Positions 36,880 to 53,275 of a DNA stretch of 64,000 bases are shown here, piece by piece (within the stretch, counting starts at the first letter, position 1; each line of letters begins with the position of its first letter). Location: the NCBI GenBank assembly GCA_029204225.1, contig CM055111.1, positions 28,664,340 through 28,728,339 on the forward strand, given 5' to 3'. The notes beneath the pieces are model-generated. The model ran no database searches. It was given only the letters and a program-made list of their open reading frames with translations, and had not been told where the DNA came from. The translations under genes were made by a program, and so were the position numbers. This DNA is from Diphasiastrum complanatum. Lineage: Eukaryota; Streptophyta; Lycopodiopsida; Lycopodiales; Lycopodiaceae.

Positions 36880-37110
36880 GGTTTGACACCATTAGACCGA
36901 GGTGAATAGCTGGTGGTATACTATTGGTTGATGCCATTGCCCTTGTAGTACCCTTTAAAATCAGTAGAAATAAATTCACCTCCATCATTAGAATGTAAAA
37001 GCTTCAATCTTCCTTGAAGTTTGAGTTTCAGTAGTTTCTTTAAATTGCTTAAAAAACTTGAATGGTTCTGTTGAATTTGAGGATTTGACAATATATTTTC
37101 TCTTGCAATA
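36880..37110 (-). pseudogene. Copia integrase core fragment
   Basis: The minus strand gives LKLKLQGRLKLLHSNDGGEF, STDFKGYYKGNGI and TTSYSPRSNGVKP. These match the second catalytic Asp (DNGGEF) and the SPQQNGVAER motif of copia integrase; the catalytic Glu is lost (NGVKP). It points away from the neighbouring plus-strand RT, so the two are not one element. Confidence 0.75.
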
Positions 37111-37199
37111 CTTGCAGGATAAATTTTTCCCTTTGAAGCTGAATTTTGAGTAGACTTTGATTACTCTTTATTCTATTGAAAATTCATAGATGTGCTTGT

Positions 37200-38330
37200 T
37201 TGCTTTTTCTGCTTTTTTTGTTGTCTTTCTTTAGGTAAAGAGCATGCAAAAGGATTTGATTATGAAGAGACCTTTGCACCTGTTGCAAAGATGGTATCAA
37301 TAAGAGCTATCATATCCATTGCTTGTTTTTTCAAATGGAAGGTGTTCCAAATAGATGTCTCAAATGCTTTTTTAAATGGATATCTAGAAGAAGAAATCCA
37401 TATGGAACAACCTCAAGGAAAGATGATTCCAAAGTTTGCTTGCTTTTCAAAAGTCTTTATGGACTAAAGCAAGCACCAAGATTGTGGTATTCTCGACTTA
37501 ACTCTTTCCTTATCTCACTAGGATTCATTCTTAGTGATTATGATCCTTCCATGTATATCAAGTTTTATGCTAGTGATATTGTCATTCTTCTAATTTATGT
37601 TGATGATATTATCCTAAGTGAAAGTTGTATCAATTTAGTTGAAGAAACTAAAGTTGCACTTGGAGGAGAATTCAAGATGCAAGATCTTGGAAAAATTCAT
37701 TACAATTTAGGCCTAGAGATTGAATTTCATAACGATAAAGCTTTTATTTGTCAATAAAAGTATGCTCTTTCAATGTTGAAGAAATTTAATATGCTAGATT
37801 GTAAGAGTATCGATACTCCAATGGAGCAAGTTGTAAAAGATCCTAATAAAGGTGATGAAAGATCCTTCGTGGACATCACTCTTTTTAGGAGTCTTATAGG
37901 CTCCTTAATTTGGCTTACCATAACTAGGCCTGATTTAAGTTTAGTGTTCATAAGATAAGCCAAGCTATGCAAAATCCTACGATTTATCATTGGAAAATGG
38001 CAAAAAGTGTACTTAGGTACATATCTTCAACCTATGGTTAAGGATTTTTGTACAAAAGTGAAGACCTTTCTATGATTGGATATTCTAACTCGGATTTTGC
38101 TAGTGATAAAGTGGATCGGAAATCTACAAGTGCATATGTAATATACCTTAGAGGGAATTTAATATCTTGGCTTTCTAAAAAGCAAGATACCATATCTCTC
38201 TCATCTTGTGAAGCTGAATATAAAGTGCTTACTACTACAACAAAAGAAGTGCTTTGGATCAATAGGTTGCTTTTGGAGCTAAAGATTATCAAGGAAGATG
38301 ATATAGCCCTTCAATTTGAAGGTTTTGTGA
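37200..38330 (+). pseudogene. Copia RT and partial RNase H
   Basis: Plus strand in several frames: FDYEETFAPVAKMVSIRAII, FQIDVSNAFLNGYLEEEIH, SLYGLKQAPRLWYSRL, intact LIYVDDIIL, LGLEIEF, IDTPMEQ, GSLIWLTITRPDLS, then RNase H (SNSDFASDKVDRKSTSAY, LISWLSKKQDTISLSSCEAEY). It is cut after LLLELKIIKEDD, before the last catalytic Asp region and the tail. Frameshifts at about 37450, 37757 and 37960. Its wording is close to that of the element at 54.4-56.6 kb, so the same lineage is likely. Confidence 0.88.
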
Positions 38331-38377
38331 GTGAAATCGAAGCTTTTTACAACTCATCAAAGGTTTTTTTATAAGAG

Positions 38378-38683
38378 GGTAAAACATTATCAGATTTGAT
38401 GATGATTTTGTCTCCATTTTGCTCAAATTTGACAGAAATGACCAATTTTTGTTGTTTTCTCTGATTTCTCAGATCCAAATGGATCTTAAGAATGGTGATC
38501 TAAATAGCTTCCCCTTCTTAACAATCAAATTAGATTTCAAATAAGAACATCCACTCAAATCAAGCAAAATCACTCACAATCTAATCCAAAAATGCAATTT
38601 TTACCCTACTTATGCCAAAACAAAATGCCTAGTGCAAGCTAACATCCATTCAAACATGCTGCAAACTGATAAATTCGTGTAGC
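38378..38683 (-). other. Tat-like element leader
   Basis: Non-coding sequence just internal to the primer site on the minus strand. It ends where copia RNase H is interrupted. Confidence 0.5.
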
Positions 38684-38701
38684 TCCCCGGCAACGGCGCC
38701 A
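38684..38701 (-). other. Tat/Athila-type primer-binding site
   Basis: Minus-strand TGGCGCCGTTGCCGGGGA follows the LTR end by four bases. I know this sequence as the usual primer site of Tat/Athila-group Ty3-gypsy elements. Confidence 0.88.
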
Positions 38702-38705
38702 AAAT

Positions 38706-39399
38706 TGTTTTAGGGGTATTTTCTATCCTAGCCTCAACCCAAGTTCCAAGCACACAAGCATCAAGGAGACGAGGTTAGATGTCACGTGGAGGTTCGATCC
38801 TGTGAGAGCGATAGCATATTTCAGAATTCAGCATATGTGAAAGATCCACATCTAACACTAAGATCCACTAACATTAAGCATTAACCCTACATCCATTAAC
38901 ACTACAATCCACAATGATAGAAACTTACCCTTCTCTCTCTCCCTTTCTCTCTCACAAAAAACATAAGAATGATCAATCCCAATAAGCAACAAATCCACTA
39001 ATTAGCAAACGCAAAGAAAGCATGAGAGATGGAGGAAGAAAGATAGAGAGCAAGGATAATTCCATAAGAGGGCCAACCTACTTATATTAGAAATGAAAAT
39101 GAAACATGTTTTACAAACTCGAGTTTGCACCTATTTATAGTAGCCAATTCCAAAAAATGGAGGAAACTCAATTCAAAAATTGGAGTGAACCGATTTGAAT
39201 TTGAATTTTAAACCAATTTTGGTGGAAGCCCCAACTTTATTCACTAACTTGAAATTTGGGCCCTGCGACATTTTATTGACTTTCTAATTATCAAATCTCT
39301 ATGTGATCATCGGGTTGGACTTACACGCGCAGGGTGCCAAATCCCTCTCACTTATTAGCTAGGGTTAGGATTGCCTTGGGATCCAAAAACCCTCCAACA
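38706..39399 (-). repeat. Tat-like 5' LTR (LTR A)
   Basis: Minus strand TGTTGGAGGG...CTAAAACA, 694 bp. It aligns along its length with the LTR at 59449-60207 (shared TCATTGTGGATTG-type blocks, GATCGAACCTCCACGTGACA-like segment, CT-rich tract). The matching 3' LTR is not present here. Confidence 0.85.
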
Positions 39400-40819
39400 G
39401 TCTTTAGTGAAATTGATGTCAATAATGGATCTAGAAATGAGATTTTGGTCAATGGTTTTGATGTTCAAGTGGAAGATCAAATATTGTGCTTCATCGACAC
39501 AAGGGAAAAAGTGGGAATTTGGTGCTAGTCAAGAGCATCGAAGGGGAATCAAATGGTCAAGGCATTAGGGATCTATTTTTGCAAGTTATTGAAGAATAAA
39601 GTAAGGTCAAAGGAGAAGGAAGGAAGTGTTGTTCATACTCACTTTACTTATCTAACTTCATGTTTGAGCTATGTCATGTCAAATTATCAACTTTTGGTGA
39701 ATCTATGGACATTTTTTTTTTTTGTATCAAATGAATCTTGAGGATGGACTAGTGCTACCTACTAATTATATGGAGTCATGTGGAGCTGGATTAGCATAAT
39801 TTTTTTATTCTTTTACTCATGGATTTTTGAGGACTGATAGTTCTTTGTGGCAAGGCGACAATGGAGGCAAGGTGGCAATGGAGGCTCATATATGGGAGTT
39901 TTGGACACATACACTTCACATGAAGTGAAATATGGAGGAGGCATGAAATCATTGTTTGCTGCTATTTTCCACAAATATCAAAGGTGGAAGCATGGAGGGA
40001 TCATAACATTTACATTCTATTTTGTGCTTCATATTGGTTTTTCATCTTGATATGTAAAATTGATGTAAGAAATACTGAAGCATCCAATGTGGACACTATT
40101 CTCTATATCAATTATGAAGTATTTTTATTTCATATTTGTAGATACTGAAAGGAAAAGACTTATTCCTAAATCATAGATCACTTCTGTAAAGACCACCAAG
40201 AAAACTACTTAGATGAGGAAAGGATCAATGCACAAAGAGACTAGGGGGAGTCAAACCACTCATCTTGAGATGTCTCCGAACACCTCACCCCCATGGCAAG
40301 TGAATACCCGAGGAGAGGAGAGAAACCAGCAACCTAGATCCAAAAGCTTCCAATGGAGACGGGCGTGTCCCTACCTGTATACATAAGGGTAAGAAGCATG
40401 TGCATGCACCTGTGCAACCTCCCATGTAGCCCATCTAAACGTAGGTCATATATTCGATGCTCACTTCATGCATACAACCATCGCATGCCATGCATTGCTC
40501 AACATGTGTCAATAGGAGTGCATGGGTCCTCTCGAGGTCATTAGTTATAAACTAGCCTTGACATGGAATTAAATCGAGGCATAACCAACAATCTCGAAAC
40601 TAGAGGGCCGGACCACCATATTAGAACTATTCCAAATCCTTAGATTAATATAGTTGTAACAACATCTTGGTTTATATTTAAAATCTATGCTAAAATTACA
40701 GTGAAGAGGGAGTGTGCAAATTGTCAACTAGTTTTCTAGCTTTCTAGTTAGTTTGCCAATTTGAGCATATATGAGGCCAAATTAGCAAATAAACTTCACA
40801 TGGTTTTCAGTTTCTATCA
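39400..40819. other. Intergenic, no gene recognised
   Basis: Short frames only, including a Gly-rich one at 39847-40050 with no domain match. Confidence 0.5.
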
Positions 40820-40927
40820 AGAGGAGGATCTACTTCCATATCTCAAGTTGGAGAGGATGAGGCTATGTTCTCAAAGGGAAAATTCAAGGGCAAGAGCAAA
40901 TGCAAGTGGTCGAAAGGGCAAGATTTC
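40820..40927 (+). pseudogene. Copia gag linker fragment
   Basis: Reads GSTSISQVGEDEAMFSKGKF then KGKSKCKWSKGQD, closely matching the gag segment just before the knuckle at 12642-12720. The knuckle itself is missing. Confidence 0.7.
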
Positions 40928-41333
40928 TCCAAAATAGAGAGAATAGCTTAATCTCAAAAGTGTTGTGTACATGAGAAATACCTCTCCTCTTATAGTAGGG
41001 AGGGTCTTCCATAAGCATCCACTAACTTATGGGATAAGTTTAAAACAAGCCATTCTAAGGTTTCTAACAACTTCTAACTTAGAACCTAGAACTTTTTAAA
41101 AGTTTCTAGCTTAAAACTTAAGACAACTTAAGATGACATAGAATCTTTCTAAGCTTAAGTTTCTTAAGTCTAACTTATGATCCTAAGTTTAAGTTATTTT
41201 ATTATTTTAAGCTTCTACCCATGGACCTACAAAACACATGCCATAGTAGAAGTTTCAATACTCATACGTGGGCTTACAAGACACATGCCACGGAGTTTTA
41301 TTTCTTTTTTTTAATATTTTCACTGTGTTTGCA
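40928..41333. other. Intergenic between copia pieces
   Basis: Contains CTT/AAG-rich degenerate repeats of a TTAAGTTTCTAGC type around 41050-41200. No coding domain. Confidence 0.4.
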
Positions 41334-41725
41334 CAGTTGCTAACAATAATCGCACACCCGAGGAGACATTCACTGGTAAGAAGCCTAAGGTGGATGGGTT
41401 GCGAGTATTTGGATGCTGAGTGTATATTCATATACCTAAGAGTGAAAGAGCCAAAATGCAAATAAAGCCCTTGAAGTGCATCTTTACAAGATATGATGAA
41501 CAAACTAAGGGATATAGGTGCTATGATCTAGTCACATCTACTCGTGCACATAAGTCGTGATGTATTGTTTGATGACATCCATAGGTTTGGAGACAAAGAA
41601 AAGGATAGTGATGAACTATCCAAGCTTCTCAATGAGGATGAAGCAACTCTACCATACAAGAAGATCATTGAGATTTCCATTATCCACGAATCCAATCTAC
41701 GTCCACCCTTGTTGAGAGTTATCTG
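41334..41725 (+). pseudogene. Copia integrase C-terminal fragment
   Basis: ANNNRTPEETFTGKKPKVDG, LRVFGC, IHIPKSERAKM, KCIFTRYDEQTKGYRCYD and ISRDVLFDD match the integrase C-terminal and linker region of copia pol. It ends in an acidic linker and no RT follows. A frame change near 41530 divides it. Confidence 0.85.
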
Positions 41726-41963
41726 ACCCGTCAGACGCGAACATTTAGAAAAACCTGTGTTAACTGCTCACACTGAGAGAGTCAATGAAACATGATGGAG
41801 TCATGCTAAAACGTTATGGCTAGAATGTGGTTAGCATTGCATGAAGAGAGCAACTCCACCAAACGGAACAAGACGACGAGTAAACATAGGTCCCAAGTAG
41901 CAACTCCGTGGGCAGATAGGATCACCCTCTACAAAATATCCCCTGAGATCTAGAATACCAAAC

Positions 41964-42653
41964 TTGATAGAGGACGTTGTATTAGAAGAGGAAGTGACAT
42001 CTGAATCAGACCAACTTCTGGAACATAGTATTGCCAACAACGAAGAACTAGCAGCTATAAGCGAGATTACCCCCCCCCCTTCCCCCCCAACAATCATGGC
42101 AGGAAGGGTAACCAAACCTATAGTTATACCAGTCAATTTAGAGCCATTGCCTAAATTCAGAGGTACGACCCCTAAATACCATGGGGCACCATATGAAGGG
42201 GCTGAAAATCATATAAACGCCTTTTGGATAGCTTGTCATATAAACAGGATTTCGAACCCGTGCCACCTAATGATGTATTTCGTGATCACCTTGACCGGAA
42301 CAGCTAGGAAGTGGTATTATAGCCTTCCCAAAGAATCCATTGCAGATATTGATACCTTTCATAGAATATTTTTAGCAGAATTTGTCCCTCATCGAACAAC
42401 TGATGGCATGTTATTCACATTAACCTCCATCCAACAAGGGGAGGGTGAGCGTGGAAGACAATATTTGCAACGGTTAACCGAATTATCTCACCATGTAGGA
42501 GTCAAGGTAACTCTTCTCCCAAAACTCCTATTGACATTTTTTCTACGAGGATTGAAAAGTAGCCTGCAACTGATAGTGAGACATACTAAGCAAGGATATT
42601 ATCCACTCTATCACTTTATTCTTTATGCATCTGAAAAGAGCCAATTACTATGA
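41964..42653 (+). pseudogene. Ty3-gypsy gag (capsid) fragment
   Basis: A 229-codon frame. After an acidic and proline-rich N-terminus (with two C-runs at about 42071), the capsid domain reads PLPKFRGTTPKYHG, VITLTGTARKWYYSLP, DTFHRIFLAEFVPHR, LTSIQQGEGERGRQYLQRL and TFFLRGLKSSL. It stops before any knuckle, and pol is absent. The frame is intact over the whole capsid domain. Confidence 0.87.
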
Positions 42654-43180
42654 CATTTTCCAGAACTTGAGAATAAACACTTTTCCAATTTAGCTTTCAA
42701 ATGTAGTACATAAATGGTCAAGATGGAGATGGAGAAACCAAGTCAATTTACTATAGTGTCAATTTCCATTTGGACCATTTTCATTATTGGGTCGGGAAAC
42801 AACCTATTCTAATGTTTGTTGAATTTGGATATCAAAGGGATTTGCAAAATTTCTCAAATCTGGATTTTCTAAATACCAGAAACAACATCAAAAGAGGCTA
42901 GCCCCTAATATATACAAAGCCACCCTTTTTCTTCTATTAGCCAATGAGACATTTGACATTTCAAGGGACTAAATTCATCGGTCATGTGGAGGAGAGGTAC
43001 TACTCTTCAATAAGCGAGGTTGAAACAGCAAACATGTTTTTTCTACTCTTATTTAACAAGACCTGATTTGCCTTTGAACTTGCAAAGGGGCTGAACCTTA
43101 CAAAATTGGTTGAGGCATGGCCCATTCCTTTATGTTGATGAGCAACATGTTATTGTAAAATAGATAATCTTCAAATAGAC
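42654..43180. other. Intergenic, no gene recognised
   Basis: AT-rich, without motifs. Confidence 0.5.
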
Positions 43181-43191
43181 AATTTATTTTA

Positions 43192-43510
43192 CATGCATAA
43201 TGGATAGCTATCTATATTATTGTCCATTATGCATGTGGACAAGCATAATGGATAGTCTATTTATAGACTTTCCATTATACATGCAGGTGGAATGGATAAT
43301 CTATTAATAGAATCTCCATTTTGCCTATCAATGATAGTCCCATTTTAGCATAATATGCCACATCTGCCATTAACATCTCGCTAACCATTAATGGATAGCA
43401 TATTTATAGATTGTCCATTATGCAAGCAAACAAAATGGATCAAGTTTTAATATAATGTTCATATTGCCTATTAATACTGCTTCCATTTTAGCATAACATG
43501 CCACACGTGC
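43192..43510. repeat. Array of ATGGATA/TCCAT hairpins with 155-bp direct repeat
   Basis: Four successive inverted repeats each start with (TA)ATGGATA and end with TCCATTA: 43192-43235 (13-bp perfect outer stem CATGCATAATGGA), 43243-43285 (inner AGTCTAT/ATAGACT), 43291-43320 and 43389-43420. A direct repeat CCATTTTAGCATAAYATGCC recurs at about 43331 and 43486. Confidence 0.75.
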
Positions 43511-44767
43511 CATCGACACCCTGTTGACCTCTCCCCGAGTCCCAAAACTCCCATTGTCTGGCCATAAAAATTGGCCCACTTCTCTCTTTGAGCAAAGGTG
43601 AGGAGAAGCATGAGGCACCACAACCATCACCTCTAGAAACTTTTTGCTACCTCTGCCTATTCTTAATTTCAATGCCACATGTGAAATGAGGCCTTTTGTA
43701 CTAACAATAGGAATAACTTGACTTCAACACCAACACCAGTTGGAATAACAAAACTTTGCGAGCACTTGTGGGCTCAGAGCACGGACCGGTGCTCACGAAG
43801 AACCATCAAAGTCCATAAACCAACCAACCGATTTCAAATTCAACCGCCAATTTTCGTAAGTAGCACGAATGAAACAACCAATCAAAAACCACAAAGGATT
43901 CAGCTTTTCCATAGCCATTTTTTTACCAGAAATTGATTCAAGCTGAAGGCCATAAAGAGAGAAACCGGCCAGGCCATGCTGAGAAAGTAAAAACGGGGTC
44001 TCATTTAAAAGGCAAAAAAGACTGGCACGGACCACCCAAGGCGGTGCTACCCAGCAGGGTCCACAAAACCCCGTGCCAACCATCCCTGCTGCCCCTACCC
44101 GTTTTGTCGCCCACGTTTCAAGACAACCCAACCCCCCCCCCCCCCCCCCCCCCAAGCGCGCCCCCCTTCCCCCCCCCCCCCCGAGTCGGTCAACATATAT
44201 AAGGGGCCCTCAAAAAATCCCTGCCATGTCCAACCGCCGTGGCCAGGAGGCGGGGGCCAATGCCGCCCCTATAGCTCGTACCGCATGCAATTAGACCACG
44301 AAGGGTCACGGACCATGGCGTAGGACCCATGCCCCCTGATATGGAGGATGGTAAGTGCATAAGTGATCGTTGAGGCAGGTTTGGTGGCAATTTACAAACA
44401 AAATGACATGCTCGATAATCTGGTGTCTTCCCAAGTTTTAAAAGAAATTCAGTTCTTTTGAACAAAAACAAAATGCATCTAATAATTAGTGTGCCTTTGG
44501 ATTAGAAGTCCACCTAGGTTTGTTGTGTCCATGTATGTGTTTGTGCAAGTGAGGATATATTGAGCTTGTCGACCATATCTAGGGATGCTATGTGAGGGGG
44601 ATTTGGGTCTTCTGCACGGCGTTTGACATTGGTGGAGCGGAGCGGGTGTATGTTGGCTTCTCAACCAATTGTAAGGATGCTATGCCAGGTGAATTTGGGT
44701 CTTGTGCCCGCTGAAATCGGTGGGAATTTTGGCTTTGACGAAAATATAGAGCTCTAAGCCCTCGCAT

Positions 44768-44775
<8 letters not shown>
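43511..44775. other. GC-richer intergenic segment with C-runs
   Basis: Contains a 22-base C run (44132-44153) and a second at 44169-44182, which create spurious poly-Pro frames. A segment at 44190-44345 (ATATAAGGGGCC at its start) could be a promoter-like or LTR-like piece but has no partner. No gene is called. Confidence 0.45.
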
Positions 44776-49300
<4,525 letters not shown>

Positions 49301-50283
49301 CATATCATTATCTTGATTTGGCATAAGCTAGATGACCTCCATATCGAGTTCTATGAGGGGTGGGTTGACACGTGTCCTAATTTGTAGGGATGCAAAAATG
49401 CAAGTTGTGCACCTCAATCCAACATTTTGATCTCATTGGTTTGTGAGGTCCAATCACATTTAGAGGTGCGTAATGAGGTCCCCAATCATGTTAAAAGGTC
49501 ACCACCTGATTTTTAGAGTAGGAACTCGAGCTATCACTATATGGAAGAGAGGTCTCATTGTACAAACTATACTTTTGAGAGAGAAATTTTGGAGGTCAAT
49601 TTTTGCTTGTTGTAGAAACCAAGAGCAAGGAATTTTCTCTCTCTAAAACTCCTTGTATTTTCATTAATAATGACACTTAGTTTTTTCATTTGTGTACTTG
49701 AAACATGCTTGATGTTGTGTGTACATGAGCTCTTGCCAAGTTACACTTTTACTGTGTGGAGTGCTCAGATCATATTTATGATCCATCCACTTTGATTTTG
49801 TGTACAAATCTTGTCTTTGATCCATAGAGTCCAATGGACCATTGTTGGAAAGATCTTGAAGTGTAGATTGAGATGCATAAGGCTCCAAGGACTTTTGTAG
49901 TACCATTTGGGAGTTTAAAACTAATCTTTGAGAGTAGGTAGAGGTGTCTACTTGGTGGATTTCAGATCATTATTATCCATGCACTTAGATCTCAAAATTT
50001 TTGTTCAAAATTGTGAGCTTCTCTCAGCTAGTCAAGATGGTGAAATTCTAGGACACTGTTTGTTGTCAAATTAGTTCACATTCAATCCAACTCTTAGGAT
50101 TAGATTATTTAAGATTGAAATAGTTCAATAGGGGTGATTAGATCTGATTTTCATGTGTTTTGAAACAAATCAATTTTGAGTGATCTTGGTAAGATCCATT
50201 TTTCACATTGACTAGATTTTAGTGAGGAGTGATTCTAGAGTCATTTCACACATGTGGACTTTGTGTTCATTACTTCCTCATCA
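49301..50283. other. Copia-like 5' region (possible decayed LTR and leader)
   Basis: Phrases such as GAGGTCCAATCACATTTAGAGGTG resemble the GGTCCAATAGGATTTAGAGG blocks of the LTR at 50.38 kb, and it lies directly upstream of a gag start. Boundaries and primer site could not be found. Confidence 0.4.
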
Positions 50284-50381
50284 TGGCATCAACAGGAGCA
50301 TTTCTATCGGAGGCAAATGAAAGGTTGACTTCATCCAACTATTCCACATGGAAAGTGTGAAGAATTGAAAAAGATTATCTA
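50284..50381 (+). pseudogene. Copia gag N-terminus fragment
   Basis: ATG at 50284 gives MASTGAFLSEANERL then TSSNYSTWKV, a typical copia gag start. It is interrupted after about 30 residues by LTR sequence. Confidence 0.75.
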
Positions 50382-51094
50382 TGTTAGATATAGGGGTCTT
50401 ATGTTTTTTACATCAAGCATCTAGATGTAGGATGTTGATAGGATTAAATTTGGCATAGATGGCAGATTATGCATTTCCACTTGTAATGCCACTATTGAGC
50501 CAAAATAGAGTAAGAGGCTAAACACGTGCCAATTAGAGTGTAGACAAGTGTAAAGTTTTTGTTTGATGGATTCCAAGAGGTCCAATAGGATTTAGAGGTG
50601 GAACCTTGTGAGGTCCAATAGGAAATTGAGGTGTGCTTGAATATAGTCCAATAGAATTAAGAGGTGCATGGATCAATGATCCAATAGGATCAAGAGGTGA
50701 CAAAATATGGTCCAATCATAGTTAAGCATAGTGGTAGCTCGTGGACCTACTAGTATCATTGTACTCCTCATTTTGAAGCTAATTGATTTGGTGATTTCAT
50801 GGATTTTGTGAGTTATTGGATTTCTAGCTTTCTCTCTCTACCCGAGAGCTCATGATGCATTTTCTCTCTCTACTCGAGGAGAGCAGCTTGTTTTTACTTA
50901 GATTATTTTTTGAATACTTCCCACACATGTGAGTGAGAGTTGGAAGTGATTGAATGCATGTAGTAGTGTGTTTTTGCCATAGGATCCAAGATTGATCTTG
51001 AATCTCAATCTAGTCTTGATCTTGGTGCATCTACACACCTTAGGAGATCACAAGTACATGTAGTGGACAGTCCACACGTGTGAAATTCAACAGA
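50382..51094 (+). repeat. Copia LTR-related segment, 5'-shortened
   Basis: TGTTAGATATAGGGGTC ... GTGTGAAATTCAACA aligns with 52152-52847 (shared GTCAAGCATCT, CTCTCTCTACCCGAG, GAATGCATGTAG and palindromic CACACGTGTG blocks). Compared with the LTRs at 5273 and 51928 it lacks the first about 220 bp. No primer site follows. Confidence 0.75.
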
Positions 51095-51927
51095 AAGTGA
51101 GGATGGAATCCATCTTGGTGTTGCAAGATCTCATTGATATAGTGAGTAAAATTGAGGAGGAGCCTCAACATCTACAAGAATCCATGAGGTTTAAGAAGAG
51201 GTCAAAGATGGCCTTACATTGCATCAAGATGAATGTTTCAAATGAGCTCCTAAGAGAGATTGGAGCTTGCATCTCGAGCAAGGAGGCTTTGGATACATTG
51301 CAAGCAATCTATGATCACTTTGAGAAACCAAATTCTCCAAAGTTTCCAAAACAAAGGAGAGAATGCCCAAAAATATGAATTGAGGGTGAAGGACTACAAT
51401 AGGGAGCTTGCATGTATTGGTGATGTTATCAAGTCTCAAGAGCTTCTTCAAATTGTTATGAATGGTCTTAATGAGGATTTTTCTAACCTTGTGCAATTGT
51501 ATTATATTCAAGGGGATCTTCCATCCATGGAGAGCCTATAAGGTGTTTTGGTGCTCGAAGAGAATAGGCAAGAGCTTAAGTTTATAAGGATGGTACAAAT
51601 CATAGTTAGGGAAGGAGAAGAGAAGGCACTCATCACCCAAGGCAAAGGGGAAGGCAAGGGGAAGGCACATTCAAAGAAGAAGAAAAAAGTCAAGGAAGAT
51701 GGTGATGATGCATCACAGTCATCAACAAGTGGCAAGAAGGACAAATCCAAAATGAAATGTTTCTTTTTGCTTGGTAATTCTTCAAAAAGAAAAAGGCTTT
51801 TGGCAAGCAAGCTAATCTTTCTAATGAGAGAGACGAGAGTGCAAATAAGGAACCTCTTATGATGTCAATTTACACGTATTTTAGCTTTAAAGGTGAGAAT
51901 CCTTGGTGCTTAGACAATGAGCTCCCA
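51095..51927 (+). pseudogene. Copia gag fragment
   Basis: Frames give LLREIGACISSKEALDTLQA, ENAQKYELRVKDYNREL, ELLQIVMNGLNEDF, then a Lys-rich linker (GKGEGKGKAHSKKKKK), SKMKCFF (start of the knuckle, rest lost) and ENPWCLDNE, a decayed protease WWLDSG. Two frameshifts. It is the gag domain of copia (UBN2-like). Confidence 0.82.
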
Positions 51928-52847
51928 TGAGAATGCAAATTTTTTTAGTTTTGAAAATTTGTAATTTTGACACATCCACTAAAAATGGGTTTGCGTCATG
52001 ATTACAAATCTCTTGATTGCATATCAGACAAGAAATGTGAAAAATTGCCAAAAATCTAGCTTGGTAATTTTATGTTTCTAGTTTATGAGAAAATATCACA
52101 CGTGTGGAGCATGTTCCCACGTGTGGAAAAAAATCAAAAATATATTAATCATGTTGAGTTAGGGGTGTCATAAAGTTTTGTAGTCAAGCATCTTGGTGTC
52201 ACTAGTTGATAGGGCCAATTTTGGCTTTAGAGGTCAAATAGTCAAGTACACATGTTTTGTCATCATTAGGCCAAAAGTCAATTATGATGTACCTCGAGCT
52301 ATTTAGGCTGTTAAAAAGTGTCAAAGTTAGATTTGATGAGCAATCAAAGTCAATGTGCTGGCAAAGAGTCAAGGGTCCAATCATAAGTGAAAGATCAGTT
52401 GGATGGGTCCAATCAAGATCAAGAGATGATGAACCACTCATCCAATATAATTAGAGAAGTGCTAGAAAAGGGGTCCAATAGGAATTGAGCATGGACTACC
52501 TCGAGATACTACATGTAGATGGATTCACTTCATTCTTGTATTGAGTTTTTGAGTCATATTTGAGATTGATCAAATTTGTGTGTATACCACTCTCTCTCTA
52601 CCCGAGGCTTGATTGGCACCTTCTCTCTCTACCTGAGAGCAAGCAATTCTCTTAGTTTTTTTCATGAGTACCTCCCACACGTGTGAAAGTACTTTGGTGA
52701 TAATTGTATGCATGTAGATTTGTGTCTTTGCCTTAGAATTTGACATAGATCTTGGATTTCAATCTATAGTTGATCTAAAGTGCAAGAACAAAGCTTAGGA
52801 TATCTTAATCACACATTAGAGCATTCCCACATGTGTGAATTTTCACA
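51928..52847 (+). repeat. Copia LTR with adjacent primer site
   Basis: Begins TGAGAATGCAAA and ends ATTTTCACA immediately before the primer site, about 920 bp. It contains CACACGTGTG at 52097 and 52676, with CACGTGTGG at 52120 as well. Because it precedes a primer site it acts as a 5' LTR, yet gag lies on its left, so it probably sits in or replaced part of a related element. Confidence 0.78.
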
Positions 52848-52860
52848 TGGTATCAGAGCC
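52848..52860 (+). other. Copia primer-binding site (initiator-Met tRNA)
   Basis: TGGTATCAGAGCC follows the LTR end without gap. Confidence 0.93.
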
Positions 52861-53275
52861 TACCTAAGTGTTTGATGCATCTCTCATCATAAGTTTGAAA
52901 TTTTCATGAAAATCAAGATCTAGAGAGTGTTGATTTCATCTCTCAGACTATCTTTGAGATTTTTGGATCAAAAGGGTTCATCATCATAAGGATTGAATCA
53001 GATCTGGTACTGTATATATTTCAGTGCTCAGACATGTGTGAAGGACATCCAAGTTCATTTGGATAGGTCTTGTCCAAGTTAGATCCAAATTTCATGCTAG
53101 ATAGCTTGTTTAAAAGCTAGAGTCTAGATTGTTGTGTAGCAATTGGTTTCAATTCATTTGGATCTTCCAATAAAAGTTATATCCAATTGAATCAAGGTGG
53201 GTAGACCACCCAACCTGGTTGGACACATTTAGTTTCATCTCTATCTTGCTTATTTGATCCAAAATTTTAAGAATA
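52861..53275 (+). other. Copia leader, truncated
   Basis: Non-coding leader downstream of the primer site, ending where minus-strand protease sequence begins. Confidence 0.5.

Noticed and set aside
43933..44294. Proline-rich open frames
   Set aside because: Caused by the C-runs at 44132-44182; no homology or codon signal.
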